A DNA stretch of 19,935 nucleotides from Pseudomonadota bacterium (GTDB taxonomy: Bacteria > Pseudomonadota > Gammaproteobacteria > Pseudomonadales > Pseudomonadaceae). Both the position numbers and the translations under genes were made by a program. Shown here piece by piece: positions 1 through 6,898 of the stretch. Each line of letters begins with the position of its first letter. Positions within the stretch are counted from its first letter, which is position 1. The DNA lies in assembly GCA_023431055.1 (NCBI GenBank), contig JAEYXX010000122.1, positions 1 through 19,935 on the forward strand. Direction: 5' to 3'. The notes under the pieces were generated by a model, which saw only the letters and a program-made list of their open reading frames with translations, was not told the DNA's origin and searched no databases.

Positions 1-1600
1 TACGCTTCATGATCTGGTGCCCGCGCAGGGTGATCGACGAGGCCAGACGCGGGTCGAAGAAGCGGCAACCGCTCGAACCAAGCACGCCGTAGAAGGCATT
101 CATGATGATCTTCAACGCCTGCGCCAAGGGCTTGTTGCCATCACGCTTGGCCAGGTCACGGCCTTCCCAGATACGCGCGACGATCGCCGGCAAGCTGTGC
201 CGGGTGCGCGAGAAGCGCGCACCGCGGAAACCCGGCACCGAGTGCGCGTCATCGAGCTGGCGCAACCCCTCGATCAAGCCGACCGGGTCGATCAGGAACG
301 TGCGGATGATCGACGGGTAAAGGCTCTTGTAGTCCAGCACCAGCACCGACTCATAAAGGCCCGGGCGCGAATCCATGACGAAACCACCGGGGCTGGCTTC
401 CGGCTGGCGCTCGCCGAGGTTGGGCGCGACGAAGCCCTGGCGGTGCATCAACGGCAGGTAGAGATGGGTGAAGGCCGCCACCGAACCGCCGCTGCGGTCG
501 GCCGCCAGGCCGGTGACCGTGGCCCGTTCCAGCAGGAACGTCAGCAGCTCGGTTTTCGCGAAGATGCGCGTCACCAGCTCGCAGTCCTTGAGGTTGTAGT
601 GCGCCAGTGCCGGCTTGTCCTCGGCGAAGCGGCGATCGATCTCCGCCATGCGCTGGTAGGGGTTGTCGATTGCCTTGCCCTCCCCCAGCAGCGCCTGCGC
701 CACGTTCTCCAGGCTGAACGAGGGGAAATTCCAGGTCGCCGAACGCAGCGCCTCGATACCATCGATGATCAGCCGCCCGGCGGCCTCGGCGAAGAAGTGG
801 CTGTTGCGGCTGCCATGCTCGCGCCAGCCCATCTCGTCACCACCGCGCCCCAGGCGCAGCGGTACCTTCAGGCGCTGGGCGTGATCGCGCAGCACGCGCA
901 GGTCGAACTGCACCAGGTTCCAGCCGATGATGGCGTCGGGGTCATGCCGCGCCAGCCAGGCATTCAGGCGTTCGAGCATCGCCTGGCGGCTGTCGCAGTA
1001 CTCCAGGTCGAAGTCGACGATGCTGGCGTCGCCATTGGCCGGGCCGAGCATGTACACCTGGCGCTGGCCGCAGCCTTCCAGCGCGATGGAATACAGCTCG
1101 CCGCGGGCGCTGGTCTCGATATCCAGCGACACCAGACGCAGCGTTGGGCGGTAATCGGTGGCGGGTTTCAGCGACTTGCACAGCAGGCTGCCATCCGCCT
1201 GCTCGATACCGTCGAACAGTACGCTGGCGGTGATAAAGCGCTCCATCAGGTAGCGATCCGGCGGGCGGATATCGGCTTCGTAAACATCCACACCGACCTG
1301 ACGCAGCTTCTTCTCAAGCTGCAACAACTGCCGATACTGGCGGCAATACAGGCCCAGCACCGGGCGGCGCTTGAAGTCGCGCAAGGCCAACTCGCGCAGC
1401 TCAACGCCCTTTTTATTACGCAACAACGGCTCGGCCCAGGCGCGCTGTTCGGCCGGGATGAAGGCCACCACGTCCTGGCACGGCAGGCGCACCTGGCGCG
1501 AGCCGGCATCGGTCGCCAGCCAGAAGGCCACCTCGGTGCCCTCCGGCGTGTCGCGCCAATGGCGGCTGAGCACGAAGCCTTGCTGGGGTTGCGTCATCAT
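1..1600 (-). CDS. polB: DNA polymerase II (family B), 5' part, cut by the left window edge
   Basis: Family B polymerase with 3'-5' exonuclease, acting in repair and replication restart; the SOS role is known for E. coli Pol II. The reverse strand is open from about 1600 to the window start (roughly 533 codons), against about 785 residues for E. coli Pol II, so the C-terminal third is missing. Landmarks in order: N-terminal [15 protein letters not shown], Exo[14 protein letters not shown], Exo[11 protein letters not shown], Exo[12 protein letters not shown], polymerase motif [12 protein letters not shown], motif [13 protein letters not shown], then [11 protein letters not shown] near the edge. 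Motif C (YGDTDS in E. coli) lies outside. Similarity to E. coli Pol II is very high over the whole length. Two adjacent ATGs (1600 and 1597) are possible starts, and neither has a clear ribosome site. I found no CTG-N10-CAG LexA box in the 146 bp upstream, so SOS control is not visible. A 577-codon frame on the opposite strand is only its shadow. Confidence 0.95.
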   Translation of the reverse strand, partial: MMTQPQQGFVLSRHWRDTPEGTEVAFWLATDAGSRQVRLPCQDVVAFIPAEQRAWAEPLLRNKKGVELRELALRDFKRRPVLGLYCRQYRQLLQLEKKLRQVGVDVYEADIRPPDRYLMERFITASVLFDGIEQADGSLLCKSLKPATDYRPTLRLVSLDIETSARGELYSIALEGCGQRQVYMLGPANGDASIVDFDLEYCDSRQAMLERLNAWLARHDPDAIIGWNLVQFDLRVLRDHAQRLKVPLRLGRGGDEMGWREHGSRNSHFFAEAAGRLIIDGIEALRSATWNFPSFSLENVAQALLGEGKAIDNPYQRMAEIDRRFAEDKPALAHYNLKDCELVTRIFAKTELLTFLLERATVTGLAADRSGGSVAAFTHLYLPLMHRQGFVAPNLGERQPEASPGGFVMDSRPGLYESVLVLDYKSLYPSIIRTFLIDPVGLIEGLRQLDDAHSVPGFRGARFSRTRHSLPAIVARIWEGRDLAKRDGNKPLAQALKIIMNAFYGVLGSSGCRFFDPRLASSITLRGHQIMKR

Positions 1601-1623
1601 CTTTTCAGGCAAGCACGATCTGC

Positions 1624-1649
1624 CCCCTCTCCCATGAATGGGAGAGGGG
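1624..1649. repeat. Perfect 11-bp inverted repeat in the polB/globin divergent spacer
   Basis: CCCCTCTCCCA (1624-1634), loop TGAA, then TGGGAGAGGGG (1639-1649). It lies between the divergent polB and globin genes, so it is not a 3'-end terminator of either; on the polB side it would fall in the leader. Short CCCTCTCCC/GGGAGAGGG hairpins are common dispersed intergenic repeats in pseudomonads and relatives (general knowledge). I assign no function. Confidence 0.7.
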
Positions 1650-1715
1650 AGAAAACAGCCTCTGCAGTTGCCCATTACCTCAAACCAAACTGGCCGGCCA
1701 TTCTACGCCAGCGGT

Positions 1716-1721
1716 TACAAT
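1716..1721 (+). promoter_or_regulatory. Possible -10 element for the truncated globin operon
   Basis: TACAAT, one mismatch from TATAAT, would place transcription start near 1728, about 19 nt before the ATG at 1747. No good -35 is present at 16-18 bp upstream. If real, it argues against the alternative in-frame ATG at 1720, which would overlap the -10. Confidence 0.3.
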
Positions 1722-1746
1722 GGCGCCTTTTCCGCGGAACAACGCG

Positions 1747-2175
1747 ATGAACGACACACCTCCCTACGGCACCGGCGATGCCTCCTACCAGGCCGCTGGC
1801 GGTATCGACGGCCTGCGCCATCTGGTCGACGACTTCTACCGACTGATGGACGAACGCCCCGAAGCCGCCGCACTGCGTGCCCTGCACCCAGCCGACCTGA
1901 GCGCCTCACGCGACAAGCTGGCGTGCTTTCTCAGTGGCTGGCTGGGCGGCCCACGCCTGTTCGCCGAAAAATACGGCAGCATCAGCATTCCGGCCTTCCA
2001 TGCGCAGTGGCCAATCGACCAGGCGCTGGCGGAAAGCTGGCTGAGCTGCATGGCCGGCGCCATCGCCCTACAGAACTATGACCCGGCGTTCGCCGACTAC
2101 CTGCTGGTTCAACTGCGCGTACCCGCCGAACGCTCCGTGCAGGCCAGTCAAAACCGTCACCGCAAGGAAACCTGA
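1747..2175 (+). CDS. Group II truncated haemoglobin (trHb2)
   Basis: 142-residue haem protein of the 2-on-2 globin family, group II, cytoplasmic. Members bind O2 and NO; the physiological role here is not known. Seen: a B-helix FY pair (F30-Y31, Tyr B10 candidate), the CD/E block LHPADLSASRDKLACFLSGWLGG (residues about 47-68) ending in the glycine pair typical of the group, EKYG, proximal His F8 at H85 (AFHAQWPI), and Trp G8 at W98 followed by LSCM. The loop before the F8 His is less basic than the usual LR.RH form. I chose the 1747 start because GGAA lies 9 nt upstream and the family N-terminus fits; an in-frame ATG at 1720 would add nine residues. The next gene starts one base after the stop, so it is the first gene of a three-gene operon with the FKBP and methyltransferase genes. 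Confidence 0.88.
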   Translation: MNDTPPYGTGDASYQAAGGIDGLRHLVDDFYRLMDERPEAAALRALHPADLSASRDKLACFLSGWLGGPRLFAEKYGSISIPAFHAQWPIDQALAESWLSCMAGAIALQNYDPAFADYLLVQLRVPAERSVQASQNRHRKET

Positions 2176-2176
2176 C

Positions 2177-2515
2177 ATGACTGATCAACTGATCATCGAA
2201 GACCTGCAGCCAGGCGACGGCAAGGCCGTGGTCAAGGGCGCCCTGATCACCACCCAATATCGCGGCTGGCTGGCCGACGGCACGGAGTTCGACTCGTCCT
2301 TCTCGCGCGGCAAACCGTTCCAGTGCGTGATCGGCACCGGCCGGGTAATCAAGGGCTGGGACCAGGGCCTGATGGGCATGCAGGTGGGCGGCAAGCGCAA
2401 GCTACAGGTGCCGGCCCATCTGGGTTATGGCGAGCGCAGCGTCGGCTCGATTCCGCCCAACTCCGACCTGACCTTCGAGATCGAGCTGCTGGAAGTGCTG
2501 ACCCGCGATGACTGA
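2177..2515 (+). CDS. FKBP-type peptidyl-prolyl cis-trans isomerase, single domain
   Basis: 112 residues, about the length of human FKBP12, with no signal peptide, so a cytosolic proline isomerase is expected. The FKBP fold is readable throughout: Y..W..DGTEFDSSFSRG (the FD pair lines the active site), GRVIKGWDQGL (V-I and W pocket residues), GYGERS (pocket Tyr) and a final strand LTFEIELLEV. There is no inserted IF (SlyD-type) chaperone domain. The ATG at 2177 is preceded by AAGGAA (2164-2169) inside the globin end. The last 8 bases overlap the methyltransferase start, so the two are probably translationally coupled. Function is known at family level; clients cannot be inferred. The trHb2-FKBP-methyltransferase order may be conserved in Pseudomonas, but I cannot confirm that here. 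Confidence 0.93.
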   Translation: MTDQLIIEDLQPGDGKAVVKGALITTQYRGWLADGTEFDSSFSRGKPFQCVIGTGRVIKGWDQGLMGMQVGGKRKLQVPAHLGYGERSVGSIPPNSDLTFEIELLEVLTRDD

Positions 2516-3443
2516 CGCCGCCCTCGCCACCCTGCGCGAGCACCTGCTGCAGGCGCTGGACAACCACCCCGGCAGCGAGACCCGTCGCCTGTTCCATGGC
2601 CGCGGTCGCTGCTGGCCGGGACTGGAGCAGATCACCGTCGACTGGCTGTCCGGCATCGTCCTGGTGATGCTGTTCCGCGAGCCATCGCCGGCGCTAAGGC
2701 CGCTGCTCATGGAACTGCTGGAAACGCCGCAATGGCAGGCCAGCGGGGCACGCGGCCTGCTGCTACAACATCGCTACGTGCAAGGCAGCGAGAGCGAATG
2801 GCTGGCCGGTGAGCCACAGGCGCAATGGCCGATCATAGAGGACGGGCTGCACTACCTGCTGGATCTGGGCAGCAAGCAGAACAGCGGCCTGTTCCTCGAC
2901 ATGCGCCTCGGTCGCCAGTGGGTACGCGATCAGGCCGCCGGCAAGCGCGTGCTCAACCTGTTCGCCTATACCTGCGGTTTCTCCGTGGCGGCGATTGCCG
3001 GCGGCGCCGAACGGGTGGTCAACCTGGACATGGCGCGCGCGGCGCTGTCACGCGGTCGCGACAACCATCGCCTGAACGGGCACGACCTCTCCCGAGTGGA
3101 GTTTCTTGGCCACGAGCTGTTCAAGTCCTGGGGCAAAGTGCGCAAGAGTGGGCCGTACGATCTGGTGATCATCGACCCGCCGAGCTTTCAGAAAGGCAGC
3201 TTCGCCCTCACCCAGGACTACGCCAAGATTCTCCGGCGCCTGCCTGAGCTGCTGACCGAGCACGGTATGGTGCTGGCCTGCGTCAATGACCCGGATATCG
3301 GCCCGGACTTTCTCATCGACGGCATGGCCGCCGAAGCGCCGCAACTGCGCTTCATCGAGCGCCTGGACAACCCGCCGGAGTTTCCCGACATCTCGACCGA
3401 AAGCGGCCTCAAGGCGCTGGTGTTCCAACTGGAATCCGGATGA
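2508..3443 (+). CDS. Class I SAM-dependent methyltransferase, RlmI/RlmK-like
   Basis: 311 residues with the Methyltrans_SAM architecture found in the rRNA m5C/m7G methyltransferases RlmI and RlmKL (COG1092-like). Residues 1-115 are family specific. LDLGSKQNSGLFLDMR (about 118-133) is the conserved lead-in, VLNLFAYTCGFSV (148-160) is SAM motif I, VNLDMA (171-176) holds the acidic ribose ligand, and IIDPPSFQKG (221-230) is motif IV with the DPPSF signature of this group. No PUA or THUMP RNA-binding domain is present, so the substrate is unresolved; RNA methylation is likely by family. The ATG overlaps the FKBP gene by 8 bases. Its stop codon lies inside a REP-like sequence, so the last few residues (LESG) may have been shaped by repeat insertion. 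Confidence 0.85.
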   Translation: MTDAALATLREHLLQALDNHPGSETRRLFHGRGRCWPGLEQITVDWLSGIVLVMLFREPSPALRPLLMELLETPQWQASGARGLLLQHRYVQGSESEWLAGEPQAQWPIIEDGLHYLLDLGSKQNSGLFLDMRLGRQWVRDQAAGKRVLNLFAYTCGFSVAAIAGGAERVVNLDMARAALSRGRDNHRLNGHDLSRVEFLGHELFKSWGKVRKSGPYDLVIIDPPSFQKGSFALTQDYAKILRRLPELLTEHGMVLACVNDPDIGPDFLIDGMAAEAPQLRFIERLDNPPEFPDISTESGLKALVFQLESG

Positions 3444-3483
3444 AATCCGGGAGTTGCTGACCCCGGATTGCATCCGGGCTACG
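3436..3483. repeat. REP pair overlapping the methyltransferase stop codon
   Basis: The unit at 3461-3483 reads, in reverse complement, CGTAGCCCGGATGCAATCC plus GGGG, the same REP family as at 8089-8142. A second unit in the opposite orientation, CCGGATGAAATCCGGG (3436-3451), differs from the REP core at one base (A for C) and lacks the GTAG head. The TGA stop of the methyltransferase (3441-3443) lies within this second copy. CCCGGAT/ATCCGGG arms (3462-3468, 3472-3478) can form a hairpin. Confidence 0.8.
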
Positions 3484-3504
3484 GGCAGAAACCGATCATG
3501 TGGA

Positions 3505-3548
3505 AGGGGCTTTAGCCGCGACGTGAACAGATCGCAGCTAAAGCCCCT
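3505..3548. terminator. REP-type hairpin, probable bidirectional terminator between convergent genes
   Basis: AGGGGCTTTAGC (3505-3516) pairs perfectly with GCTAAAGCCCCT (3537-3548) across a 20-nt loop. On the reverse strand the unit reads GGAGGGGCTTTAGCTGCG, matching the GGAG-headed REP type widespread in Pseudomonas. It lies between the stops of the methyltransferase (plus) and norR (minus), 13 bases from the norR stop. No U-tract follows, so termination is inferred from position and stability. Confidence 0.65.
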
Positions 3549-3560
3549 CCTAGAATCCAG

Positions 3561-5111
3561 CTAGCGAATACCCAGGCGCCTGGCCAAGCGGCTTAGATTG
3601 GCGCGATCCACCCCCAGCTCCCGCGCCGCCTCGGCCCATTTGCCCTGATGGCGCGCCAGGCACTGTTCGATCAGTCTGCGCTGGAAGGCGTCCACCGCCG
3701 TCCGCAGCTCGACGCCTTCCTGCACAGGCTCGCCGGACGCCAGCGCTGCCTCGACAACAGCCACCTTCTCACTGCTCGGCAAATCCAGGTCCTGTACATC
3801 CAGACTGAGAATGCGCGGCCGCTCGCCATGGCGCGCCAGCGCCTTGATCGCCGCGCGTCCGATCAGGTGCTCCAGTTCACGCACGTTGCCCGGCCAGGCG
3901 TGCCCCAGCAGCGCCTTCTGCGCCTCCGTGCTCAGACGCAGGCTGCGCAGCCCGAGCCGGGCGCGGTTCTCTTCGAGGAAGTAACCAGCCAGCAACAGCA
4001 CATCGCGACCACGCTCGCGCAGCGGCGGCACCGGCAACGGGTAGACGCTCAGGCGGTGATAGAGGTCGGCGCGAAACCGTCCGGCGCGCACTTCCGCCGC
4101 CAGATCGCGGTTGGTGGCGGCGATCACTCGCACATCGACGCGGTGCTCGCGATCCGAGCCAACCCGTTGCAACTGGCCGCTTTGCAGCACGCGCAGCAAC
4201 TTGGCCTGGATAGCCAGCGGCAGCTCGCCCACCTCGTCGAGGAACAGGCTGCCGCCATCGGCCAGCTCGAACTTGCCGCTGCGCTCGCTCATCGCCCCGG
4301 AGAAGGCGCCGCGTACATGACCGAACAGTTCACTTTCCACCAACGCATCGGGCAATGCCGCGCAGTTGATGCTGACCAGCGGCCGCTGCGCCCGTGGCGA
4401 GGCGGCGTGGATCGCTTCGGCCACCAGCTCCTTGCCGACGCCGGTTTCACCGGTGATCAGCACGGTCAGCGGGCTGTCGCCGACCAGGCGAATCTCGTCC
4501 TGCAGCTTGCGCAGCGCCGCGCTCTGCCCCACCAGCTCGCGCGGTTGCTGCCGCGCCTGTTTGTAAAGCTCGGTGAGCTGGCGCTCGGCCTCGACCCGCT
4601 GCGCCAGGCCGCTGATGCGCTGACTGACCTTGACCGTGGCCGCCGCCAGGCTGGCGAACGCATCGAGACTATCCAGATCGAGCCGGCCGAAACTGGCCGG
4701 GTCCAGCGAATCCAGGGTCAACAGGCCCCATAGCTGCTCATCTAGATAGAGCGGGCAACCCAGGCAATCGTGCACTTCCAGATGCCCATGCAGGCCGTCT
4801 ACCAGCCCGTCATAAGGATCAGGCAGGCCGCAGTCGGCGGCGAAGCGAGTCGGCCCGGCATGCTCCAGCAATGCAGCCAGGCGCGGGTGCTCGCTGACCC
4901 TGAAGCGCCGTCCCAGGGTATCGGGGCTCAGCCCCTCGACCGCCAGCGGCACCAGTATTTCGCCATCGAGCCGCAGCAGCGCCACGGCATCGCAAGGAAA
5001 GAGCTGGCGCAAGGCTGCGAGCAGACGGCGATAACGCTCACCATCGTCCAGATCGCGGGACAGATCGGCGACCAGGGGAATCAGGGTTTCCAGCAGAGGA
5101 TTAGCGGTCAT
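3561..5111 (-). CDS. norR: NO-responsive sigma54-dependent activator NorR/FhpR
   Basis: 516 residues, close to E. coli NorR. Domains: N-terminal GAF (about 20-165), AAA+ (about 190-425) and C-terminal Fis-type helix-turn-helix (about 470-516). In E. coli NorR the GAF holds a mononuclear non-haem iron that senses NO; the VHDCLG segment here (H114, C116) matches the VHACMG region there. AAA+ motifs: Walker A GETGVGKE (221-228), the sigma54-contact loop GAFSGA (268-273, consensus GAFTGA), Walker B LFLDE (289-293) and the arginine-containing RADLYHRL. The gene diverges from fhp, as PA2665/fhpR does from PA2664/fhp in P. aeruginosa, so it most likely activates fhp-ppyR-nnrS in response to NO. A NorR-like site overlaps its own start, which suggests autoregulation. 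The ATG at 5111 begins the family's usual N-terminus; only a weak ribosome site precedes it. Confidence 0.93.
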   Translation of the reverse strand: MTANPLLETLIPLVADLSRDLDDGERYRRLLAALRQLFPCDAVALLRLDGEILVPLAVEGLSPDTLGRRFRVSEHPRLAALLEHAGPTRFAADCGLPDPYDGLVDGLHGHLEVHDCLGCPLYLDEQLWGLLTLDSLDPASFGRLDLDSLDAFASLAAATVKVSQRISGLAQRVEAERQLTELYKQARQQPRELVGQSAALRKLQDEIRLVGDSPLTVLITGETGVGKELVAEAIHAASPRAQRPLVSINCAALPDALVESELFGHVRGAFSGAMSERSGKFELADGGSLFLDEVGELPLAIQAKLLRVLQSGQLQRVGSDREHRVDVRVIAATNRDLAAEVRAGRFRADLYHRLSVYPLPVPPLRERGRDVLLLAGYFLEENRARLGLRSLRLSTEAQKALLGHAWPGNVRELEHLIGRAAIKALARHGERPRILSLDVQDLDLPSSEKVAVVEAALASGEPVQEGVELRTAVDAFQRRLIEQCLARHQGKWAEAARELGVDRANLSRLARRLGIR

Positions 5112-5162
5112 TTCGACTACTCAAAGTCTTTATGACTCAAAGCCAGAGCGAGTCATTAAAAC
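5107..5162. promoter_or_regulatory. Three candidate NorR binding sites (GT-N7-AC)
   Basis: The published NorR core is GT-N7-AC (full form close to GTCA-N3-TGAC). Three matches occur within 56 bp: 5107-5117 (GTCATTTCGAC, one mismatch to the full form), 5126-5136 (GTCTTTATGAC, one mismatch, extended as AGTC-N5-GACT) and 5152-5162 (GTCATTAAAAC, two mismatches). E. coli norR-norV also carries three sites. The first overlaps the norR start codon. The octamer ACTCAAAG also repeats at 5119-5126 and 5135-5142. Confidence 0.55.
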
Positions 5163-5203
5163 AACAAAACACGTAAGGCGCTGATATTTAAGGATTATTT
5201 AAT

Positions 5204-5230
5204 TGGCACACTTACTGATAGATATCTATC
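5204..5230 (+). promoter_or_regulatory. Possible sigma54 -24 element and adjoining palindrome upstream of fhp
   Basis: TGGCAC (5204-5209) is a perfect -24 half, but the expected -12 position has CTGA rather than TTGC (GG-N10-GA), so the promoter would be imperfect. It overlaps a perfect 14-bp palindrome GATAGATATCTATC (5217-5230). The same bases can be read as an ANR/DNR box with one mismatch per half (CTGAT-N4-ATCTA, 5215-5228; consensus TTGAT-N4-ATCAA). I cannot decide which reading, if either, is functional. I saw no better -24/-12 pair between norR and fhp. Confidence 0.35.
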
Positions 5231-5280
5231 GCTAACGCTAGCACGCCACAACTGGCCAGACGAGCCACACCGGCGTCTCA

Positions 5281-5420
5281 GAGCGCCTCTAAAAACGTAG
5301 GCGAGGCAGTCATCACAAGGCAAAAACAAGCGAAAAAGCGGAGTTTACGAGTTGTAAATGAGCATTTTGAGATTGTTTTTAACGCAGTGATGACAACGCA
5401 GATAGTTTTTAGAGGTGCTC
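5281..5420. mobile_element. 140-bp MITE-like inverted repeat inserted upstream of fhp
   Basis: Terminal inverted repeats GAGCGCCTCTAAAAAC (5281-5296) and GTTTTTAGAGGTGCTC (5405-5420) match at 15 of 16 positions. Palindromy continues inward (GTCATCAC at 5310-5317 against GTGATGAC at 5387-5394) to a central TTTAC-GAGTT-GTAAA hairpin near 5344-5358. CTCA flanks both ends (5277-5280 and 5421-5424), as expected for a 4-bp target duplication. No ORF or transposase is inside, so it would be mobilised in trans. Transcribed, it would form a long hairpin in the fhp leader, ending 26 bases before the ATG. Its AT-rich core contrasts with the GC-rich genes around it. Confidence 0.75.
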
Positions 5421-5446
5421 CTCATTTGCCTTGCGGAGATACCCCT

Positions 5447-6628
5447 ATGCTGACCAACGCTCAACGTGACCTGATCAAAGCCACAGTGCCGCTGCTGGAA
5501 AGCGGCGGCGAAGCGCTGACCACCCATTTCTACCGGATGATGCTCAGCGAGTACCCCGAAGTACGTCCGCTGTTCAACCAGGCCCACCAGGCCAGCGGTG
5601 ACCAGCCGCGCGCGCTTGCCAACGGCGTGCTGATGTACGCCCGGCATATCGACCGCCTCGAAGCCCTGGGGCCGCTGGTGGCGCAGATCGTCAACAAGCA
5701 CGTGTCGCTGCAGATCCTGCCCGAGCACTACCCCATCGTCGGCAGCTGCCTGCTACGCGCGATTCGCGAGGTGCTGGGTGCCGAGATCGCCACCGACGTG
5801 GTGATCGATGCCTGGGCCGTGGCCTACCAGCAACTGGCCGACATTCTCATCAATGCGGAAGAGAGCCAGTACGCGCAAAATGCCGCGGCGCCCGGCGGCT
5901 GGCGTGGCGCGCGGGCGTTCCGCGTAGCACGCAAGGTCATCGAGAGCGCCGAGATCACCTCTTTCCACCTGGTTCCGGTCGATGGCGGCGCGTTACTCGA
6001 TCATCAGCCCGGCCAGTACATCGCTATGCGCCTGCAGCTGAACGGTGAAGAGGTACGCCGCAACTACTCGCTGTCGGCCCTGGCCAACGGCCGTGAGTAC
6101 CGCATCAGCGTCAAGCGCGAGCCAGGCGGCCGCGTCTCCAACCATCTGCATGACGAGGTTCAGGTTGGCGATGTGCTGGAGCTGTTCCCGCCAGCAGGCG
6201 AGTTTACCCTGAGCGAGTCGAACAAGCCGCTGGCTCTGATCAGCGCTGGCGTCGGCATCACCCCGGCCCTGGCCATGCTCGACGCCGCGCGACACAGCGG
6301 CCGGCCGATCCATTTCATCCACTGCGCGCGCAATGCCGAGGTGCATGCCTTCCGCGACTGGGTCGATGCCCATGCCGCCGAGCATCCGCAGATTCGCCAT
6401 TACGTGTGCTACAGCGAGCCGCGCGCGGGGGATACGGCCGACGCCGAGGGGTTTCTCAGTCGCGAGCTGCTGGAGCAGTGGTTGCCGGCCGAGCGCGATC
6501 TGGACGCCTACTTCCTCGGCCCGAAACCCTTCATGGCGCAGGTCAAGCGCCACCTGCAGGCACTGGGCGTACCGGCCGAGCAGAGCCGCTATGAGTTCTT
6601 CGGCCCGGCCTCGGCTTTGGATAGCTGA
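5447..6628 (+). CDS. fhp: Flavohaemoglobin, NO dioxygenase
   Basis: 393 residues, the usual length of Hmp/Fhp. It converts NO plus O2 to nitrate using NAD(P)H, in the cytoplasm. Globin domain (about 1-140): Tyr B10 Y29, Phe CD1 F43, Gln E7 Q53, proximal His F8 H85 in NKHVSL. FAD domain (about 155-255): RNYSLS (204-209) with the FAD-contacting R.YS. NAD domain (about 260-390): GVGITP (267-272) and the C-terminal YEFFGP. I chose the ATG at 5447 (MLTNAQRD) because GGAG (5435-5438) sits 8 bases upstream and the family N-terminus fits. An upstream in-frame ATG at 5387 lies inside the MITE-like repeat and is not the native start. First gene of fhp-ppyR-nnrS; expected to be controlled by the divergent NorR. 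Confidence 0.96.
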   Translation: MLTNAQRDLIKATVPLLESGGEALTTHFYRMMLSEYPEVRPLFNQAHQASGDQPRALANGVLMYARHIDRLEALGPLVAQIVNKHVSLQILPEHYPIVGSCLLRAIREVLGAEIATDVVIDAWAVAYQQLADILINAEESQYAQNAAAPGGWRGARAFRVARKVIESAEITSFHLVPVDGGALLDHQPGQYIAMRLQLNGEEVRRNYSLSALANGREYRISVKREPGGRVSNHLHDEVQVGDVLELFPPAGEFTLSESNKPLALISAGVGITPALAMLDAARHSGRPIHFIHCARNAEVHAFRDWVDAHAAEHPQIRHYVCYSEPRAGDTADAEGFLSRELLEQWLPAERDLDAYFLGPKPFMAQVKRHLQALGVPAEQSRYEFFGPASALDS

Positions 6629-6646
6629 ACGATGAGGAGGTGAACC

Positions 6647-6898
6647 ATGTACCCACTGAATCTTCCACCGCTGCAGATCCTGCACCTGTCCAGCCAGTTG
6701 CTCTGGGCCGGCCTGATCCTGCTGCTGGTGGGTCTGGTGGCGGCATACGGCCTGGAGAAACAGCTGAACGTGCCGACGCTGGTGCTGGCGCATAGCCTGA
6801 CGCTACTCGGTCCCAGCATCCTGAAGATCGGCTATGTGCTGCGCCTGGTCGCGCAGCAACGCCTGAAAGGCGAGGCATACGTACATGCAGTTGCTTGA
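6647..6898 (+). CDS. ppyR: Small two-helix membrane protein, PpyR-like
   Basis: 83 residues with two hydrophobic segments (about 10-34 and 43-66) joined by a short polar turn, so an inner-membrane protein. P. aeruginosa has ppyR (PA2663, about 82 residues), reported as a regulator of psl and pyoverdine genes, in exactly this position between fhp and the NnrS gene PA2662. Position and topology support the assignment; sequence recognition is moderate. A strong ribosome site, AGGAGGTGA (6635-6643), lies just after the fhp stop. The 3' end overlaps nnrS by 14 bases, so co-translation with the NO-response genes is likely. No DNA-binding motif is visible, and any regulatory effect is probably indirect. 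Confidence 0.75.
   Translation: MYPLNLPPLQILHLSSQLLWAGLILLLVGLVAAYGLEKQLNVPTLVLAHSLTLLGPSILKIGYVLRLVAQQRLKGEAYVHAVA

Noticed and set aside
1691..1700. TGGCCGGCCA palindrome upstream of the globin gene
   Set aside because: A short GC-rich palindrome that is expected by chance in DNA of this composition.
1601..1746. LexA (SOS) box for polB
   Set aside because: I looked for CTG-N10-CAG on both strands of the spacer and found none.
17..1750. 577-codon open frame on the plus strand across polB
   Set aside because: It is exactly antisense to the clearly homologous polB and has a low-complexity Arg/Ala/Gln-rich translation with no recognisable domain. Such frames are expected opposite high-GC genes.
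3648..4733. 361-codon plus-strand frame inside norR
   Set aside because: Antisense to the NorR AAA+ and HTH regions, whose motifs are unambiguous on the minus strand.
5387..5446. Upstream in-frame extension of fhp by 20 codons
   Set aside because: These codons lie mostly within the inserted palindrome, and the native start at 5447 has its own ribosome site and the family N-terminus.
5345..5728. 127-codon minus-strand frame at the fhp start and MITE
   Set aside because: Mostly antisense to the globin domain of fhp, with its end in the repeat; no homology recognised.
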